A stretch of 64,000 nt of DNA from positions 224,001 to 288,000 of the forward strand of contig JAMWET010000019.1 in NCBI GenBank assembly GCA_024036415.1. The letters are read 5' to 3'. Under the pieces are notes generated by a model, which saw only the letters and a program-made list of their open reading frames with translations, was not told the DNA's origin and did not search any database. The stretch's first letter is position 1. The number at the start of each line of letters is the position of its first letter. This DNA comes from Prochilodus magdalenae (Eukaryota; Chordata; Actinopteri; Characiformes; Prochilodontidae). Shown here in pieces: positions 48,747-59,850 of the stretch. The position numbers and the translations under genes are program-made.

Positions 48747-51380
48747 GAGCACATGCAGCGTCCTCCCCTCTGTGGATGATGACCAGGACTGTGGCTCTTT
48801 AAGCTTTTTACCAAACCCTTCCCCCACTGCTGCCCTACAGAATGCAGGAATAACCAAATGCCTGTCTGTTGCCCTTTGACTGTACACTCTCCGGCCCTTG
48901 GTATTTGAACTGTGATGTACCGGTCATCCCATGGGGTGCCCAGATATGCTCCCACACATTGTTGCACAGATGCTATATGAAACATAGGATTATGTATAAT
49001 GCATACATACTATGAGCTGAATAACATAACTCAGTCGTAACTACACCTTGTCCCAGTGGTGTACTAATAAGCAGTTGCACTCACAAAGGCTTACCTTGTC
49101 ACAGTCATAAGGAATTGCTAATTACGAATGCATTAAAGTTCTATGCTATGTAAGAGGTGGTACATGGAGCTTTGTTCCATTACTGACTGTGACCTCTTAC
49201 AGGGTTTGTTTGGCAAAGGTATGCTAGATCTGACCCTTAGATTTTAAAAATGCTGCATGTTATTTGCATCTTTATTTTTCATGCCCCACCCACCCACCCC
49301 CACCCTTCTTCACACCACAAAATGAAGCATGACAACATACGTCATCTCCACACTCAACGAAACAGCAAGACAGGGATTAACTGGTTTACATAGTACTGTA
49401 TTCCTAAACACGCTTGCCTTTTTGATTTAGCTTCGCTCTACTGGTTGGACTGTTGTTGAAGAGGGCTCTGAAGTGGCTAGTCTTTATTTCCATTTTTCTT
49501 TTAATTCAGCTGAGGACCTTTTTTTTTACTGTCTGTTTTTTTGTTTGTGTGTGTGTGGTTTTTTTGTTTTGTTTGTTTTTTAGACTGGCCGTCATCAAAC
49601 CAAGATGTCATTTGTTTATTTGCTTTTAAATGTTGTTTGATTGTTTCATTTCTGTCCACCTTTTGGGAGGTAAACAAGATGGCACTTTTATAATACTCAA
49701 TCTAAAATTTCAATCTGGATGCAGAATCCTGAAGAAAAACATATAGAACAAGCTACAACTGCATAACAATGGGATCATCTTTTCCTTTGTCTTGAAGGTA
49801 GGTTGGTCATCCCACCCCCATATAGTACACTGTAAATCCAAATGTTTGTTTTAAATCGCCATGTTAACATCATTATTACAGAAGAGAGGAAATAGCTGCA
49901 GCTAGTTTCTCAAACCCATGTTAAGTTTGAGCTTAGAGTAACAAGAAGTTTTAATAGTAAATACCCATTAATGCTGCAGTTTGTACACAAATAGGAATAA
50001 TCCGTGTCCAGAACTCTCTGAGCGGTCTGGAACTGCTCAACCAAACATTACGACGGGTGTTAGAACTGTTCATTGAAGGCCTAAACGACGAATTGCTTTT
50101 ATATTGAAATTGCAATTTGAGTGCAGTTTTTGAATCAGTAGAGACACAGTCTTAATTCTGATGGTGAACTCGCAATGTTTCTTCTAGGCTAGTAGAAACT
50201 GAAGAGAAAGAAAGGTGATGTATTGTGCTTCATTGTTTGGAATAGCAATTTGACAGATCAAAAAAGGAATTGTTCCTTTAGAGAACAAAATTATTTTCTT
50301 GTAACCGGTCATCATACTTGAGTGTGAAACATCGTCACTGTGCACCAGCAGCTGTAATATAATATTAACCAGTAATATTAAGACCTCCAACCTTCCATTA
50401 CGCCTACCTACCACTGAGAGCCAACGCTCAGCTAATTGAGAGACCCTCACTGATGCCATTTCACTGGGAAATACGCTATGGTTTCCAGTTGTTGATGACT
50501 TTACACCCAGACCTTTGAGTTTACAGTGTAGTGCACCTCATGGAACTCACTTGCAATTCACTCGCGTTTAGCAGGCTGAAATCGCTCCACAGGGGGGCAC
50601 CACTATGATGATTCATAAAAGGAGTGCTTCACACCAGTAACACTGTGTCAGTATGTTTCTATGTGACCATTGGCCCACACCATGTGAGGGATTACCGTAT
50701 GGATGATGAACAAAACTGAAATCATGGATCCTAACATGTTTTCGTGAGAGCAGGCAACAGTTTGTGTGAGTGAACATCCTCAAGTCTCTTGGCTTCTTTT
50801 TTTAAATACATATTTGCTGTTCCTTGTCAAAGCGTCTGACTGAAGACAATACGGAGCTGACGCCTTAAAACTTTTCATACATTGCATTTCATAATTTTGT
50901 AATCATGTTTCTTCCGTCTCACGTTCTTCGCAGTATTGATAATGTCTTCAGTTCGCTTATGGCCTTACATTTTATTTTCTATGCATAAACACTGTTTTGT
51001 GGATTTACATAGGTGTGGGGTTTCTTTCTCTTTGATTTCATGGGACATGATGACAAGAATGTCCATTCTTTCTCCCATAAAGCTTTTTTTTTTTTTTGTG
51101 ACTGTAATATCTGTAATATCTACATCACAGCAGCTTCTTTCTCATTTCTGTTCTTGCAACTGCTGTACTTTCACTATAAGAGAAATCCTCGTTTTGTTCT
51201 TCGGCACCATTGAATGGTGTTTGCCATCTCACTTTCCCCTTTTCAGCTGTTTTGTTTTCTCCTCTGTACATTGCAGTGGGTGTGAAGATAGTATTTTAAT
51301 ATTTGTATAAAGTTTAATTTAATTCTACAGTGTGTGTGTATATAACTATTTCTAATTAAAGCTTTCTTTTGAAGTGCCCT
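48747..51380 (+). other. susd6: susd6 3' UTR (predicted)
   Basis: No gene-like frame is present across these 2.6 kb. The first good polyadenylation signal with a suitable downstream GT-rich stretch is ATTAAA at 51355-51360. A GC-poor, U-rich 3' UTR of this length fits the long UTR of mammalian SUSD6, from memory. Confidence 0.65.
51355..51360 (+). terminator. susd6: Candidate susd6 poly(A) signal ATTAAA
   Basis: ATTAAA is followed about 15-25 bases later by the G/T-rich CCTGGTTGTCTTGATTG, a plausible downstream element. Confidence 0.55.
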
Positions 51381-52219
51381 GGTTGTCTTGATTGATATTT
51401 TGGCCACATCGTGAATGCATACTACCCTAGTATTACACAGTTAATCATTTAAAACTGGAATGGATCACATTTTTGTGGTGTGGTGTTTACCAAAACATGG
51501 GGGTGGATAAAATCTGGTGCCTTTGTGTCATCTAGTGGCTACTGCTGGTACTGATAAGTTCTGGCTGTTTAGGCAATCAAGAAATGAGACCTTCTTTCAC
51601 CTGGCTGTCCATGCTGCCATATAAGATTTACACATACATGATGCTGCTCAGCACAAAATCCCAGAAAATCAACGTGCCTGAAACGCCTGCAGCTGGCAGC
51701 CCACTCATGCACAAATACATTTACCATAATGGAAAATGATGCACATTAATGTATACAGAGGCGAACTGGTGCCAAAAAAAACCCTTCAGTGTACATTTCA
51801 ATATTAAGAGAGCATACAATGTAAAAACAAGACAATATCATAATTACAAAAAAGTATTGTATTATGAGAAAATACAGCTTATCAATATGAAAACAAATTT
51901 ACATTATTCTTATACTTATCTTAAATCACAGTGAAACAGTTAGCACAGCTGCTGACTATTTAAAATACTACATATTTTCTCATTCATGAGACACTTTCTC
52001 ATAATATAGTGCTCGGCAGCAATGAACAACCATAGTTATTCTTAAATTCTTATTAGGCTATAGTGATGACTTTTTGCATATATGTAATTTAGATGAACAT
52101 ATAACAAGACCATTTCTTTTATTTTGTTTTTTTGGTGCTTTTTTATTATTAAATGTGATTTTTAAAAATAATTCTAATAGCTTACCAATCAAATTTGGAT
52201 TTATTAGTATCTCTTCCAA

Positions 52220-52690
52220 TGTCTTCAAACCCTTTTTGGTGCTATACAGAAACATTTTCAGAAAGGTTCTACGTACAGAGGCTTGTATGCTTCTATCACT
52301 CTTAGCCATTTCAGCATGCACATGGTTCTCGAGTGTTCACAGTGTTTTATAGGATGATGTTTTTCATTTCTATTATTAAAAGATTCACATTTTAAAAATA
52401 GCAGACCACTTTTTGGTGTTGTATGGAACCATTTTCAAAAAGGTTCAATCCAGACCCATATACCATTCAATTCCATTCATTCTCCATCAGTCTGAAGAAC
52501 CATAAGAACAATACACAGAACAATTCCATGCTGGAGAACATGCTGCATATTGTGTATAGAAGCATGTCCAACACTTTCTCCATCAACCTGAAGAAACATC
52601 TGATCATGCAAAGAACTATTTAAGCATGTGAACTGTTTTATATATTACTCACAATTCAAAATAGAACCATGGCCTTTATTGAAGAACCCT
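52220..52690. repeat. Dispersed hairpin-type repeat debris
   Basis: TCTCCATCAGTCTGAAGAACC near 52481 and TCTCCATCAACCTGAAGAAAC near 52579 are two copies of one motif. CATTTTCAGAAAGGTTC (52253) and CATTTTCAAAAAGGTTC (52430) are another pair. The GGTTCTTCAGxxxGATGGAGA theme is frequent in fish MITEs, from memory. Confidence 0.55.
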
Positions 52691-52839
52691 TAAAAACAGC
52701 TGAAGATCTTAAATAATTATTTTTTAATTGTTCCAGGCTTATACATAGAAATCTGAAAACCGTTGCCTGCACTGAAGAGCTGAAGCTTTATTTTCCTTTC
52801 CTTATTTCCTAACAGGTCTAAAGAACGCTTGTTTATTTG

Positions 52840-53100
52840 TTAGTTATTTAACTAGGTAGGTCGCTGGTTAGTTAGTTGACTGGTTTGTACATGAGTTAAT
52901 CCGCTACCCAGTTAGCTGCTAGGCTAGGGGGTTAGATGGCTAGGTAGGTATTTATCTAATTAGGCAGGTAGTTGGCAATTAACTAGCTTTCTAGTTAGTT
53001 AGCTAAGCATTAGTAAGTTACCTGGTTAGTTTAGCATTAATCTGCAGGTATGTTAGCTGATCAGTTAAATGATTAGCAAACTGGTTCGATAGCCTGTTTG
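52840..53100. repeat. Degenerate (TTAG)n region
   Basis: GTTAGTTA, CTAGGTAG and TTAGCTA words dominate; an old tetranucleotide repeat. Confidence 0.7.
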
Positions 53101-53289
53101 TTTATTTGTTAATTTAGAATTTTAGCATTAGGATTAAATTTTGTACTGAAACAACATATTTCAGCATAGGACTGTTATAAAGGACGCCTTGCCTTTGTTT
53201 AAAATGTCTCTTGTCTTTACTTTGCACACGTCTATGTATTGATGGATCGGTGTTTCAGTCCTCCTCCGGTTAAACCTTGTCGGTAATCG

Positions 53290-53381
53290 CTAGAGGACAC
53301 TCTCCACTGCTGCACACGGACGCCATTTTGTGAGACGTCTCTGAGTAGCAGCTGTGCATCGGCGTTAGTGGACCAGTGAAG
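53290..53381 (+). promoter_or_regulatory. srsf5: srsf5 promoter-proximal region and noncoding exon 1
   Basis: ACGCCATTTTGTG at 53320-53332 contains CGCCATTTT, a YY1-type site common at starts of housekeeping and RNA-binding-protein genes. The candidate exon ends GTGAAG|GTAAGT at 53381/53382. The start point is inferred. Confidence 0.6.
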
Positions 53382-53806
53382 GTAAGTTAAGCGTTTTAAA
53401 CGATGTTTAAGTACATTTAACGTGGAAATTCTGCCATGTAAACGTCTTAATAGTGTAGTGTTGCTAATAATACGACTTAACCAGCTGTCCTGATTCATAC
53501 GACTTACTCGTTGGCTTTGTGCTGCTGCAGGCTAGCAGGCCTGCTAGCATTTCAGCTAGGAAGGTAAATGTGCTCCAGCCTGTTATCGAGTCTTCCTTTT
53601 TCATTTTCATGAAGCTTTTTACTACGTTTTTATTTTATTATGATCCAGTTTACAAAGACTATGCCTGCTCGACATGGGCGAGTCTTAGGTCGGCGGCTGC
53701 ACCATTTAAGGTGGAACGGGATGTTCGAACAAGAAGCCAACCTCAGCCTCGTATCTGTTTGATATATGCTACTGATAATAGGGTGTTTTTATTGTAACCC
53801 CTGCAG
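53382..53806 (+). other. srsf5: srsf5 intron 1 with a MITE fragment
   Basis: Within it, about 53690-53745 carries GCTGCACCATTTAAGGTGGA followed by ACGGGATGTTC and AGAAGCC, a relative of the right arm at 17433-17477. Confidence 0.7.
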
Positions 53807-53827
53807 GCCTCCTTAAAACCTTACAAC

Positions 53828-53953
53828 ATGAGCGGTTGTCGTATTTTCATCGGCCGGTTGAACCCCTCCGCAAGGGAGAAGGATGTGGAGCGCTTCTTCA
53901 AGGGCTACGGGAGGATCCGAGACATCGACCTGAAAAGGGGGTTTGGATTTGTG
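53828..53953 (+). CDS. srsf5: srsf5 coding exon 1
   Basis: Acceptor cccctgcag|GCCTCC at 53806/53807; ATG at 53828; donor TTTGTG|GTGAGT. Encodes residues 1-42, the first half of RRM1, beginning [11 protein letters not shown]. Confidence 0.96.
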
Positions 53954-56900
53954 GTGAGTTCCTTCTTACACCTTTCGTGATGTTAAAGCAGAACGCAGTG
54001 GTCTCTTGAATCCAGGTCAGTTCAGGTCATGTAGCTGAGGATGCTGGCCAACTCACACACAGTCGAGTCACATTGTTATGGCTCTATGAGTTAATATCCA
54101 GGGTAACCGCCTTGTGCAGCTCGGACAGCAGCTAGATGGCCTGGGAGTGACTCCATAAGGCTCTAGTAGGTTGCCACAGGTATCTGGATGCTGGCCCTGG
54201 TCACATTATTATGACCCTATGAGTTAATATCCAGGGTAACCACCTTGTGCAGCTCGGACAGCAGCTAGATGGGCTGGGAGTGACTCCATAAGGTCCTGGT
54301 AGGTTGTCACGGGTATCTGGAGCCATGCCGACTGCAGTGCATCCCACAGGAGGATCCATAGCACGAACATGACGATCAAGGTGGTCCCACAGATGCTCAG
54401 TTAGGTTCAGCTCTATTAGGGGTCAGGGTAGTACTTGGAAGTCTGGATCATACTCTTCCAATCAGTGTCGGACATGTCTGGCCGTGTGACGTGTTGCATT
54501 GTCTTGCTGGAAGATTCCATCTGCCCCAAACAAGACAATCAGCATGTGTGGGTGTAAGTCATCCGCAAGGATGGATTTATACCCAAATCGCTTGAGCGTG
54601 CATTCCACATGAATGAGTGAGCCCAGAGAATGCCACAAAACAGGACTTCCTTCATGAGCTATGCACTTCCGTGAAAGTGGTTATATTAATGTGACTTGAT
54701 AGTGTATGTGTAGCCATCCAGTCTCTGTAGACAGACATTGGCAGTGGAATGGGTCTTCCCATTGTGCTGGAACCCAAAGCAGCCATGATCCATGTTTGGC
54801 TATCTCACTCCAGTTATCCATTATATCTCTATTTATTGTGACTACACTAATACAAGGTTGTACAGGGTAATGAAACACTATCAGGCTACAGCTCCAGGAC
54901 AGTGATAAAAAAAAAAAAAACAGATAATTAATAGTGCAAAGACAAAGGACAGTAACTCAAGACAGTATGTACATACACAGTAAATACAGAGATAACTGTA
55001 GTAACTGTAGGTCAGAATATGTTTACAACTCATGATACAAACAGCAGTTAGGATAAATATGTAGTAGTGTGAAATACAGATTGTGTTTAGTGTGTATATT
55101 GGAAAGTACAGCATGTTGAGGTAACCAGTTGAGCAAATTAGCAAGTGTTAGTAAACAGCAGATGTATACTAAAGTGTGTAGTGTACAGGTAGTAAGCATA
55201 GCAGATTAATCTTCAGATCAGTATTTAATGTTAAGTCTGATACCTGGAAATCACCTCTGTTCTAATTGGTCACCCGTTATTGTGCCTTATTCATCGGGAA
55301 GTCTATTCGCTGTAACTTTAGTGGGTAGGTAAAACAGTTGTAGACTCAATAGGCTAAAAACAAAGCTGTATAAACTGGGAAGGAAATACAGCAGTACCTT
55401 TAATGTTTATGTTAAAGTAGATCAAAGTACATACATTCTAAGCAAGGTAAATTAGCCTAAATGTAATCTTTTAGGTGTGTTTGATGTCTGATATTCTGTT
55501 GTGCTTCTTTAGCCTAGCATTGGAGTTATAACATAAACATAGCTGACAAAGTACCTCCTAAAGTGAGACGAGGAATTTTCATGGAAATGTTACTGTGGAA
55601 TCTTTGAGGTGTCATTGTAAGTTAACCCAGGATGTTTCTGCTCTTCTTCCTCCGACATGTAGGAGTTTGATGATCCAAGAGACGCAGAGGATGCAGTGTA
55701 TGAGCTTGATGGGAAAGAGCTGTGCAACGAGAGGTGTATATTGGCTACTCGCTTTCTTTAACATCATATACTGGGATGAACCCAGTAAGCCCAGTTAACC
55801 CAGCTAATGTCTTGGTAATCATTGCTGTTTGATTTATATGTAGGGTAACTATAGAACATGCCCGTGTCCGCTTGCGTGGAGGCAGGGGTCGGGGAGGCGG
55901 AGGACGCTTTCCGGAACGTTATGGGCGTGGCTCGCAGGATAGCCGGAGGTAGACATTAACTGTCATTTAATATTTATTTTATTTTATTTTTCCCCCCCCC
56001 TTTCTTTTTTTCTTTCTTTCTTTCTTTTCCTCTTTCTTTTCATTGGAATTTTGTGTCCCGGCATTCAACAAACATCTGTAATCATATTATGAATATAACG
56101 CATAATATGATGTACAATGTTTTTATGAATCACTCAGTTACCAAACATTTTTGATGTTGCTGCCAGCCTTTAAATTTAGTTTGACGTTATTTGGCATTTG
56201 TTAACTAACAGTGAAAAAAATAAAAATACCTCATTCAAAATATACGTCATTTGACGTATGTGCGACCTCCATATTAAGAGAACTGTGTTTAAAATTGTAA
56301 ACCCTGTTTGGAACGTGACCAGGTTCGTTGTGAATAATGGTAATTTGTTTTTTATATTTTGTTCCCTTCAGGAATCCCCCTCCAATGCGCACTGAGAACC
56401 GCCTGATTGTAGAAAACCTTTCATCAAGAGTGAGCTGGCAGGTGAGCATTCGGTGCTTCAGTCTGTCAGGTGTTGGTGGCTGTGTATTTAAGAGTGGTAA
56501 AATTGAGCTGAATTTGTAATACTCATCTTTTCAGACATTGTGTAAATCATTTAAATTAAAGACAAATCAGTAAAGTCATGAGTTTACTTCAGCTCTCCCA
56601 AAATCATATTTATAAAAACATTTTAACAAACCTTTTTATTGATTATTGAAACTAGAGATGGAAAAAAGAGATCAGAAAACTAGACCGTAGTAACTTTCCT
56701 GTTTTAACCAATTGTTCACCCCTTTATTTGCCAGCCTGATCGTTGTGTCGTATGGAAGAGCTCGCTAATGGTGGCCCTAAGCCCTTCAGGGTCCCTCTCT
56801 CTGGGTTGAGCCTGAGCCCCTCGTGGCGGCCTGTGTGGTCCTCTCCTAGTTGACCCCTGCTGGTGTGTGAAAACTCGCTGGGGGGGTGCACGTTCCTCTC

Positions 56901-59150
56901 GCTCTTAGACGCATTTGCTGCCGCTTCATGGCGGAGGTGGGACGGAGCCGTGCTGAAAGAGAGAGCGAGAGAGCGAAACAGAGAGAGAGGCAGAGAGAGC
57001 AGAAAAGAGAAAGGGACAGAGCGGGTCTGTGGCGTATTCGATCGAGGGGGTTCGGTAATTTGAGAGGCTTCGCTCGGTTTCTTCTCCCCACCCCGCTCTC
57101 ACGTGGCCCAGGAGTTAAGCTGCGGTGCGAGGTTTTGGTCTGGGACAGACCCAGTGGCCACACTCCCAGGTATCAGTCCACTCTCTTCCTCCCTGTTCAC
57201 TCTCAGCGCCCTCGCAGGGGCACACGGGCGGGATTGGCAGGAGAAATCTCTGCCCTACCGCCTCCAACATGGGGGGGCTTTTTTTTGTTCTTTTTTTTTT
57301 TTAATGGGTTTTTTACAACAAGCTGTTCCATACAAATCCTATGCTGGTCTGGTATTTATACAGACTGGGACCAAGAATGTCAAAGCAATGCTGCTGAAAG
57401 TTGGCCCGTCATGGTTATTATTATATAATCACCTTTTTTCAATTATTATTAACTGAGCACAGCTGTTTCACAGTGCTTAGCTTTAGGTCTATGCTTAGAG
57501 ATTCTTGGACCCTGTCTGCTATGGTTAAAGTAAGATTCATTTGTCCGTAGACATATTTTCATGAGTATATTATGAATTCGTTATGGTTTTGGTACCTAGT
57601 CTTATGAAATGCTCTTTCACTGTGTAGGACCTGAAGGATTTCATGAGGCAGGCTGGTGAGGTTACTTTTGCAGATGCTCATCGGCCAAAGCTCAATGAAG
57701 GGTGAGCCTGCTTATGTTATTCGCTCTGTGTCTCAGTTCGGAAATGTTGTTTCTCATTTCACAACAAAGACCACCTAAATGTATTGTACATGCCTCTATT
57801 TGTGTATCACATTGTCAGATTCCTTGGTAAGTGTCTTGTTCTGTTCAAATATTTCTTAAAATTAGCAAAATGAAATATTAGATGTATTGAGTAGATGTAA
57901 GATTTTAGTTGCCAGGATTTTTCTTTGGTGGTTCTTCGAATGGGCGTGTAATAACGTTATGTACTGGTTGAATACAACTTGCTAACCCCTTATTTGTGTT
58001 AGCGGAGAGGCTTATTTCCTTTTTTTTTGGACATTTTGTCCTTACGGGTGAATGCAAAAGGCTCTTAACGGATAGTGTTGCAGGTGTCCAAAAAACTGTC
58101 CTTTTAAAATCTGTTTATTTGTGATCTATGCTTCACAGGGTGGTTGAGTTTGCCTCCCATAGTGATCTGAAAAATGCTCTTGAGAAACTATCTGGGAAAG
58201 AAATCAATGGAAGGAAGATCAAGCTCATTGAGGCAGCCAGGAAAAAGTGAGTCCTTTTTTATTTTTAGCCGTTCACTGCAAAAAAAAAAATGTACTCAGT
58301 AAATGGTGTGGGTTTTATTTTTTTTTTTTTTAATGTATCCTTCTTCTCAGTGTTTTCCCACATGCTATATCAATTTGTGCTCAGCTCCTGTACCATTCCA
58401 TGGACTGCTGTGGTCGAATAACTAGCTGAGGGAATAAATTAATGTTCTGTTAAGTACATAGACATTCCTGATTGTTTTCTTTGGTGACATTCTTGCCCAA
58501 ACCCACTGCGTCTGTGACTGTTTAAAACAAATACAACTGAGAAATCAGTGTGTGCGCTTCATGAGCCCTGATGTGTTTTTTTTTTAACTTGTCTTTGCAA
58601 GTGAGAAGCGTTTGACATTTCAAAGCATATAGTTCACTCAAAACTGCAGCCCAGCCTAATTTGCAGATGTTGTTTTCTATTCATTGCAAAGGTTATGTTA
58701 ATCATGTACATGAGAGTGCCCTTTCGGGCTACCCTAGTTCAACTACCCACCCAGTTTTAATGGGCTGATATGGGTTGTTACAGCTACCAGTGGACCTGGA
58801 ACGATACTTTGGGAAAACTTGAAACATAAATGAAATAATTACAGTCATCAATTAAATAACGTTCGGTGGTCTGAAGTTTTTTGCCTCTGACCCCCTTCTG
58901 CTTCTCTCTTAGATCCAGGAGTCGTTCCCGTTCCCACAGCTCATCCCGTTCCCGTTCCCGGTCCCGTTCTCGCAGCCGTTCTCACTCCCGCAGTCCCAAA
59001 ACCCACAACTCCCGCAGCCGCTCCTCATCGCACTCTCCCTCCCCCGCCCAAAGAGCCAAGGAGACGAAGCGGGCGCGCACAGACTCTGGATCACCTCCAG
59101 CTCAGCGGGCCACGGCCTCGCGATCTCCCTCTACTGACAGCCGCCACTAA
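53828..59150 (+). CDS. srsf5: Serine/arginine-rich splicing factor 5 (SRSF5), seven coding exons
   Basis: Coding exons 53828-53953, 55663-55733, 55844-55948, 56372-56441, 57628-57701, 58139-58246 and 58913-59150 join to 792 nt, 263 aa (human about 272). RRM1 spans about 4-74, with RNP2 RIFIGRL (5-11) and RNP1 around RGFGFVEF (37-44). A Gly/Arg hinge lies at 77-101. RRM2 spans about 108-180 and carries the pseudo-RRM signature SWQDLKD (122-128). The RS domain is at 186-263, with consecutive RS dipeptides. SR proteins bind exonic enhancers and recruit U1/U2 factors in the nucleus; RS phosphorylation controls localisation. Within the SRSF4/5/6 group, the short RS domain, length and synteny with susd6 and slc10a1 favour SRSF5. 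All introns are GT-AG. Confidence 0.97.
53954..55662 (+). other. srsf5: srsf5 intron 2
   Basis: Holds a Tc1-like relic (about 54065-54700). The remainder (54700-55662) is AT-rich with an A-run near 54908 and no coding signal. Confidence 0.8.
54065..54700 (-). pseudogene. Tc1-like transposase C-terminal relic with internal duplication
   Basis: On the minus strand near 54400-54350 the translation gives [20 protein letters not shown], corresponding to the PDLNPIEHLWD...DRR end of Tc1-like transposases. A 130-bp block starting TCACATTGTTATGGCTCTATG (54069) recurs at about 54204 (TCACATTATTATGACCCTATG), so one end is duplicated in tandem. Confidence 0.75.
55663..55733 (+). CDS. srsf5: srsf5 coding exon 2
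   Basis: Acceptor acatgtag|GAGTTT. The donor GAGAG|GTGTAT departs from consensus at +3 to +5. Encodes residues 43-65 and part of 66 ([20 protein letters not shown]). Confidence 0.95.
55844..55948 (+). CDS. srsf5: srsf5 coding exon 3
   Basis: Preceded by a minimal 110-bp intron. Acceptor atatgtag|GGTAAC, donor CGGAG|GTAGAC. Encodes the end of RRM1 and the [12 protein letters not shown] hinge. Confidence 0.95.
55949..56371 (+). other. srsf5: srsf5 intron 4
   Basis: Contains a TTCT-rich pyrimidine tract at 55976-56040; otherwise AT-rich. Confidence 0.8.
56372..56441 (+). CDS. srsf5: srsf5 coding exon 4
   Basis: Acceptor cccttcag|GAATCC, donor TGGCAG|GTGAGC. Encodes [20 protein letters not shown] and SWQ, start of RRM2. 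Confidence 0.96.
56442..57627 (+). other. srsf5: srsf5 intron 5, with a GC-rich candidate cassette exon
   Basis: Flanks are AT-rich, but about 56740-57270 is GC- and CpG-rich, unlike every other srsf5 intron here. It contains the candidate exon at 56909-57169. Confidence 0.8.
56909..57169 (+). other. srsf5: Candidate poison exon of srsf5
   Basis: Acceptor CCTCTCGCTCTTAG and donor CTCCCAG|GTATCA bound a 261-bp segment. Joined after coding exon 4 (phase 0), it reads 15 codons and then TGA at 56954-56956, so inclusion would truncate RRM2 and trigger nonsense-mediated decay. It contains an AG-rich block (56963-57020) like exonic splicing enhancers. SR-protein genes generally autoregulate through such exons or retained introns; that this one is used is inference. 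Confidence 0.5.
57628..57701 (+). CDS. srsf5: srsf5 coding exon 5
   Basis: Acceptor ctgtgtag|GACCTG, donor GAAGG|GTGAGC. Encodes [19 protein letters not shown] and following residues; completes the SWQDLKD signature across the intron. Confidence 0.96.
57702..58138 (+). other. srsf5: srsf5 intron 6
   Basis: 437 bp, no other signal recognised. Confidence 0.85.
58139..58246 (+). CDS. srsf5: srsf5 coding exon 6
   Basis: Acceptor cttcacag|GGTGGT, donor AAAAA|GTGAGT. Encodes the second half of RRM2 ([20 protein letters not shown]). Confidence 0.96.
58247..58912 (+). other. srsf5: srsf5 intron 7
   Basis: 666 bp, with A- and T-runs near 58281 and 58318; nothing else recognised. Confidence 0.85.
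58913..59150 (+). CDS. srsf5: srsf5 coding exon 7: RS domain and stop
   Basis: Acceptor tctcttag|ATCCAGG. Encodes residues 186-263: repeated SRSR dipeptides, then a Ser/Pro-rich tail ending [11 protein letters not shown]. Confidence 0.96.
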
Positions 59151-59850
59151 AGCAACTCCGCCCATCCAGCCGAAGCTTAACTCTTTGGTCAGCCGCCATC
59201 GGTCACTCTCTTGTGTCTGCTTTGCGTCTGTGCTGAACCGGCGTTACAGCCCCACTGAGCGGCGGAACAGTTTTTGTTATCTTTACACAGCCACAGATAG
59301 CAGCAGTGACCTCCTGCTTCTCCCTCCCTCACTATTCATGTCAATAGACAGAGTTCCAGTTTTCTACTATTCGCAGTAAACGTTTGCTTTGCTTTCATGT
59401 GCTTATGAGTGGTGTCACATTTTCCCCTGAATGAGAGCTGTGATGTTTCTAGAAATGTTGGTAGGTAAGTACTGTTTTTTTTTTTTATCATTTGTGGTCA
59501 TTGTGTACTAGTGGTGGAGAAGACGTTAACACTGTTGTGAAACCTTGCATACTTAAAGCAAACATCAAAGCCTGTGGCCGTGTATATGCTTGTTTTCTGT
59601 TTGTTAATAAGCAGGTATTTTACTGTCCACTTCATCACAGTGATGATGTGGAGGACCATGTTTATCTTAAAGTAGTACAAACCCAGAAAACGGTTTGCAG
59701 GAATAGTTTGGAAGTTGTAATTATACTTTTATTTCAACATCAGAACAGGCATCATAGAGGGTTTATATGCATGCCTCATCACATGTGAAAGAACTTTTGA
59801 TTTTATGTATCACTACATGAATAAAAAATAAAACGGTTAATACTGTTCTA
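59151..59850 (+). other. srsf5: srsf5 3' UTR (predicted)
   Basis: Ends at overlapping AATAAA signals (59820-59825, 59827-59832). No conserved reading in it. Confidence 0.75.
59820..59832 (+). terminator. srsf5: srsf5 poly(A) signals
   Basis: Two AATAAA hexamers, at 59820 and 59827, about 670 bp after the stop. Confidence 0.75.

Larger units (their letters stand above)
51381..53285. other. susd6-srsf5 intergenic region
   Basis: No gene recognised. Contains hairpin-repeat debris around 52220-52690 and a degenerate TTAG tetranucleotide region (about 52840-53100). Confidence 0.7.
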
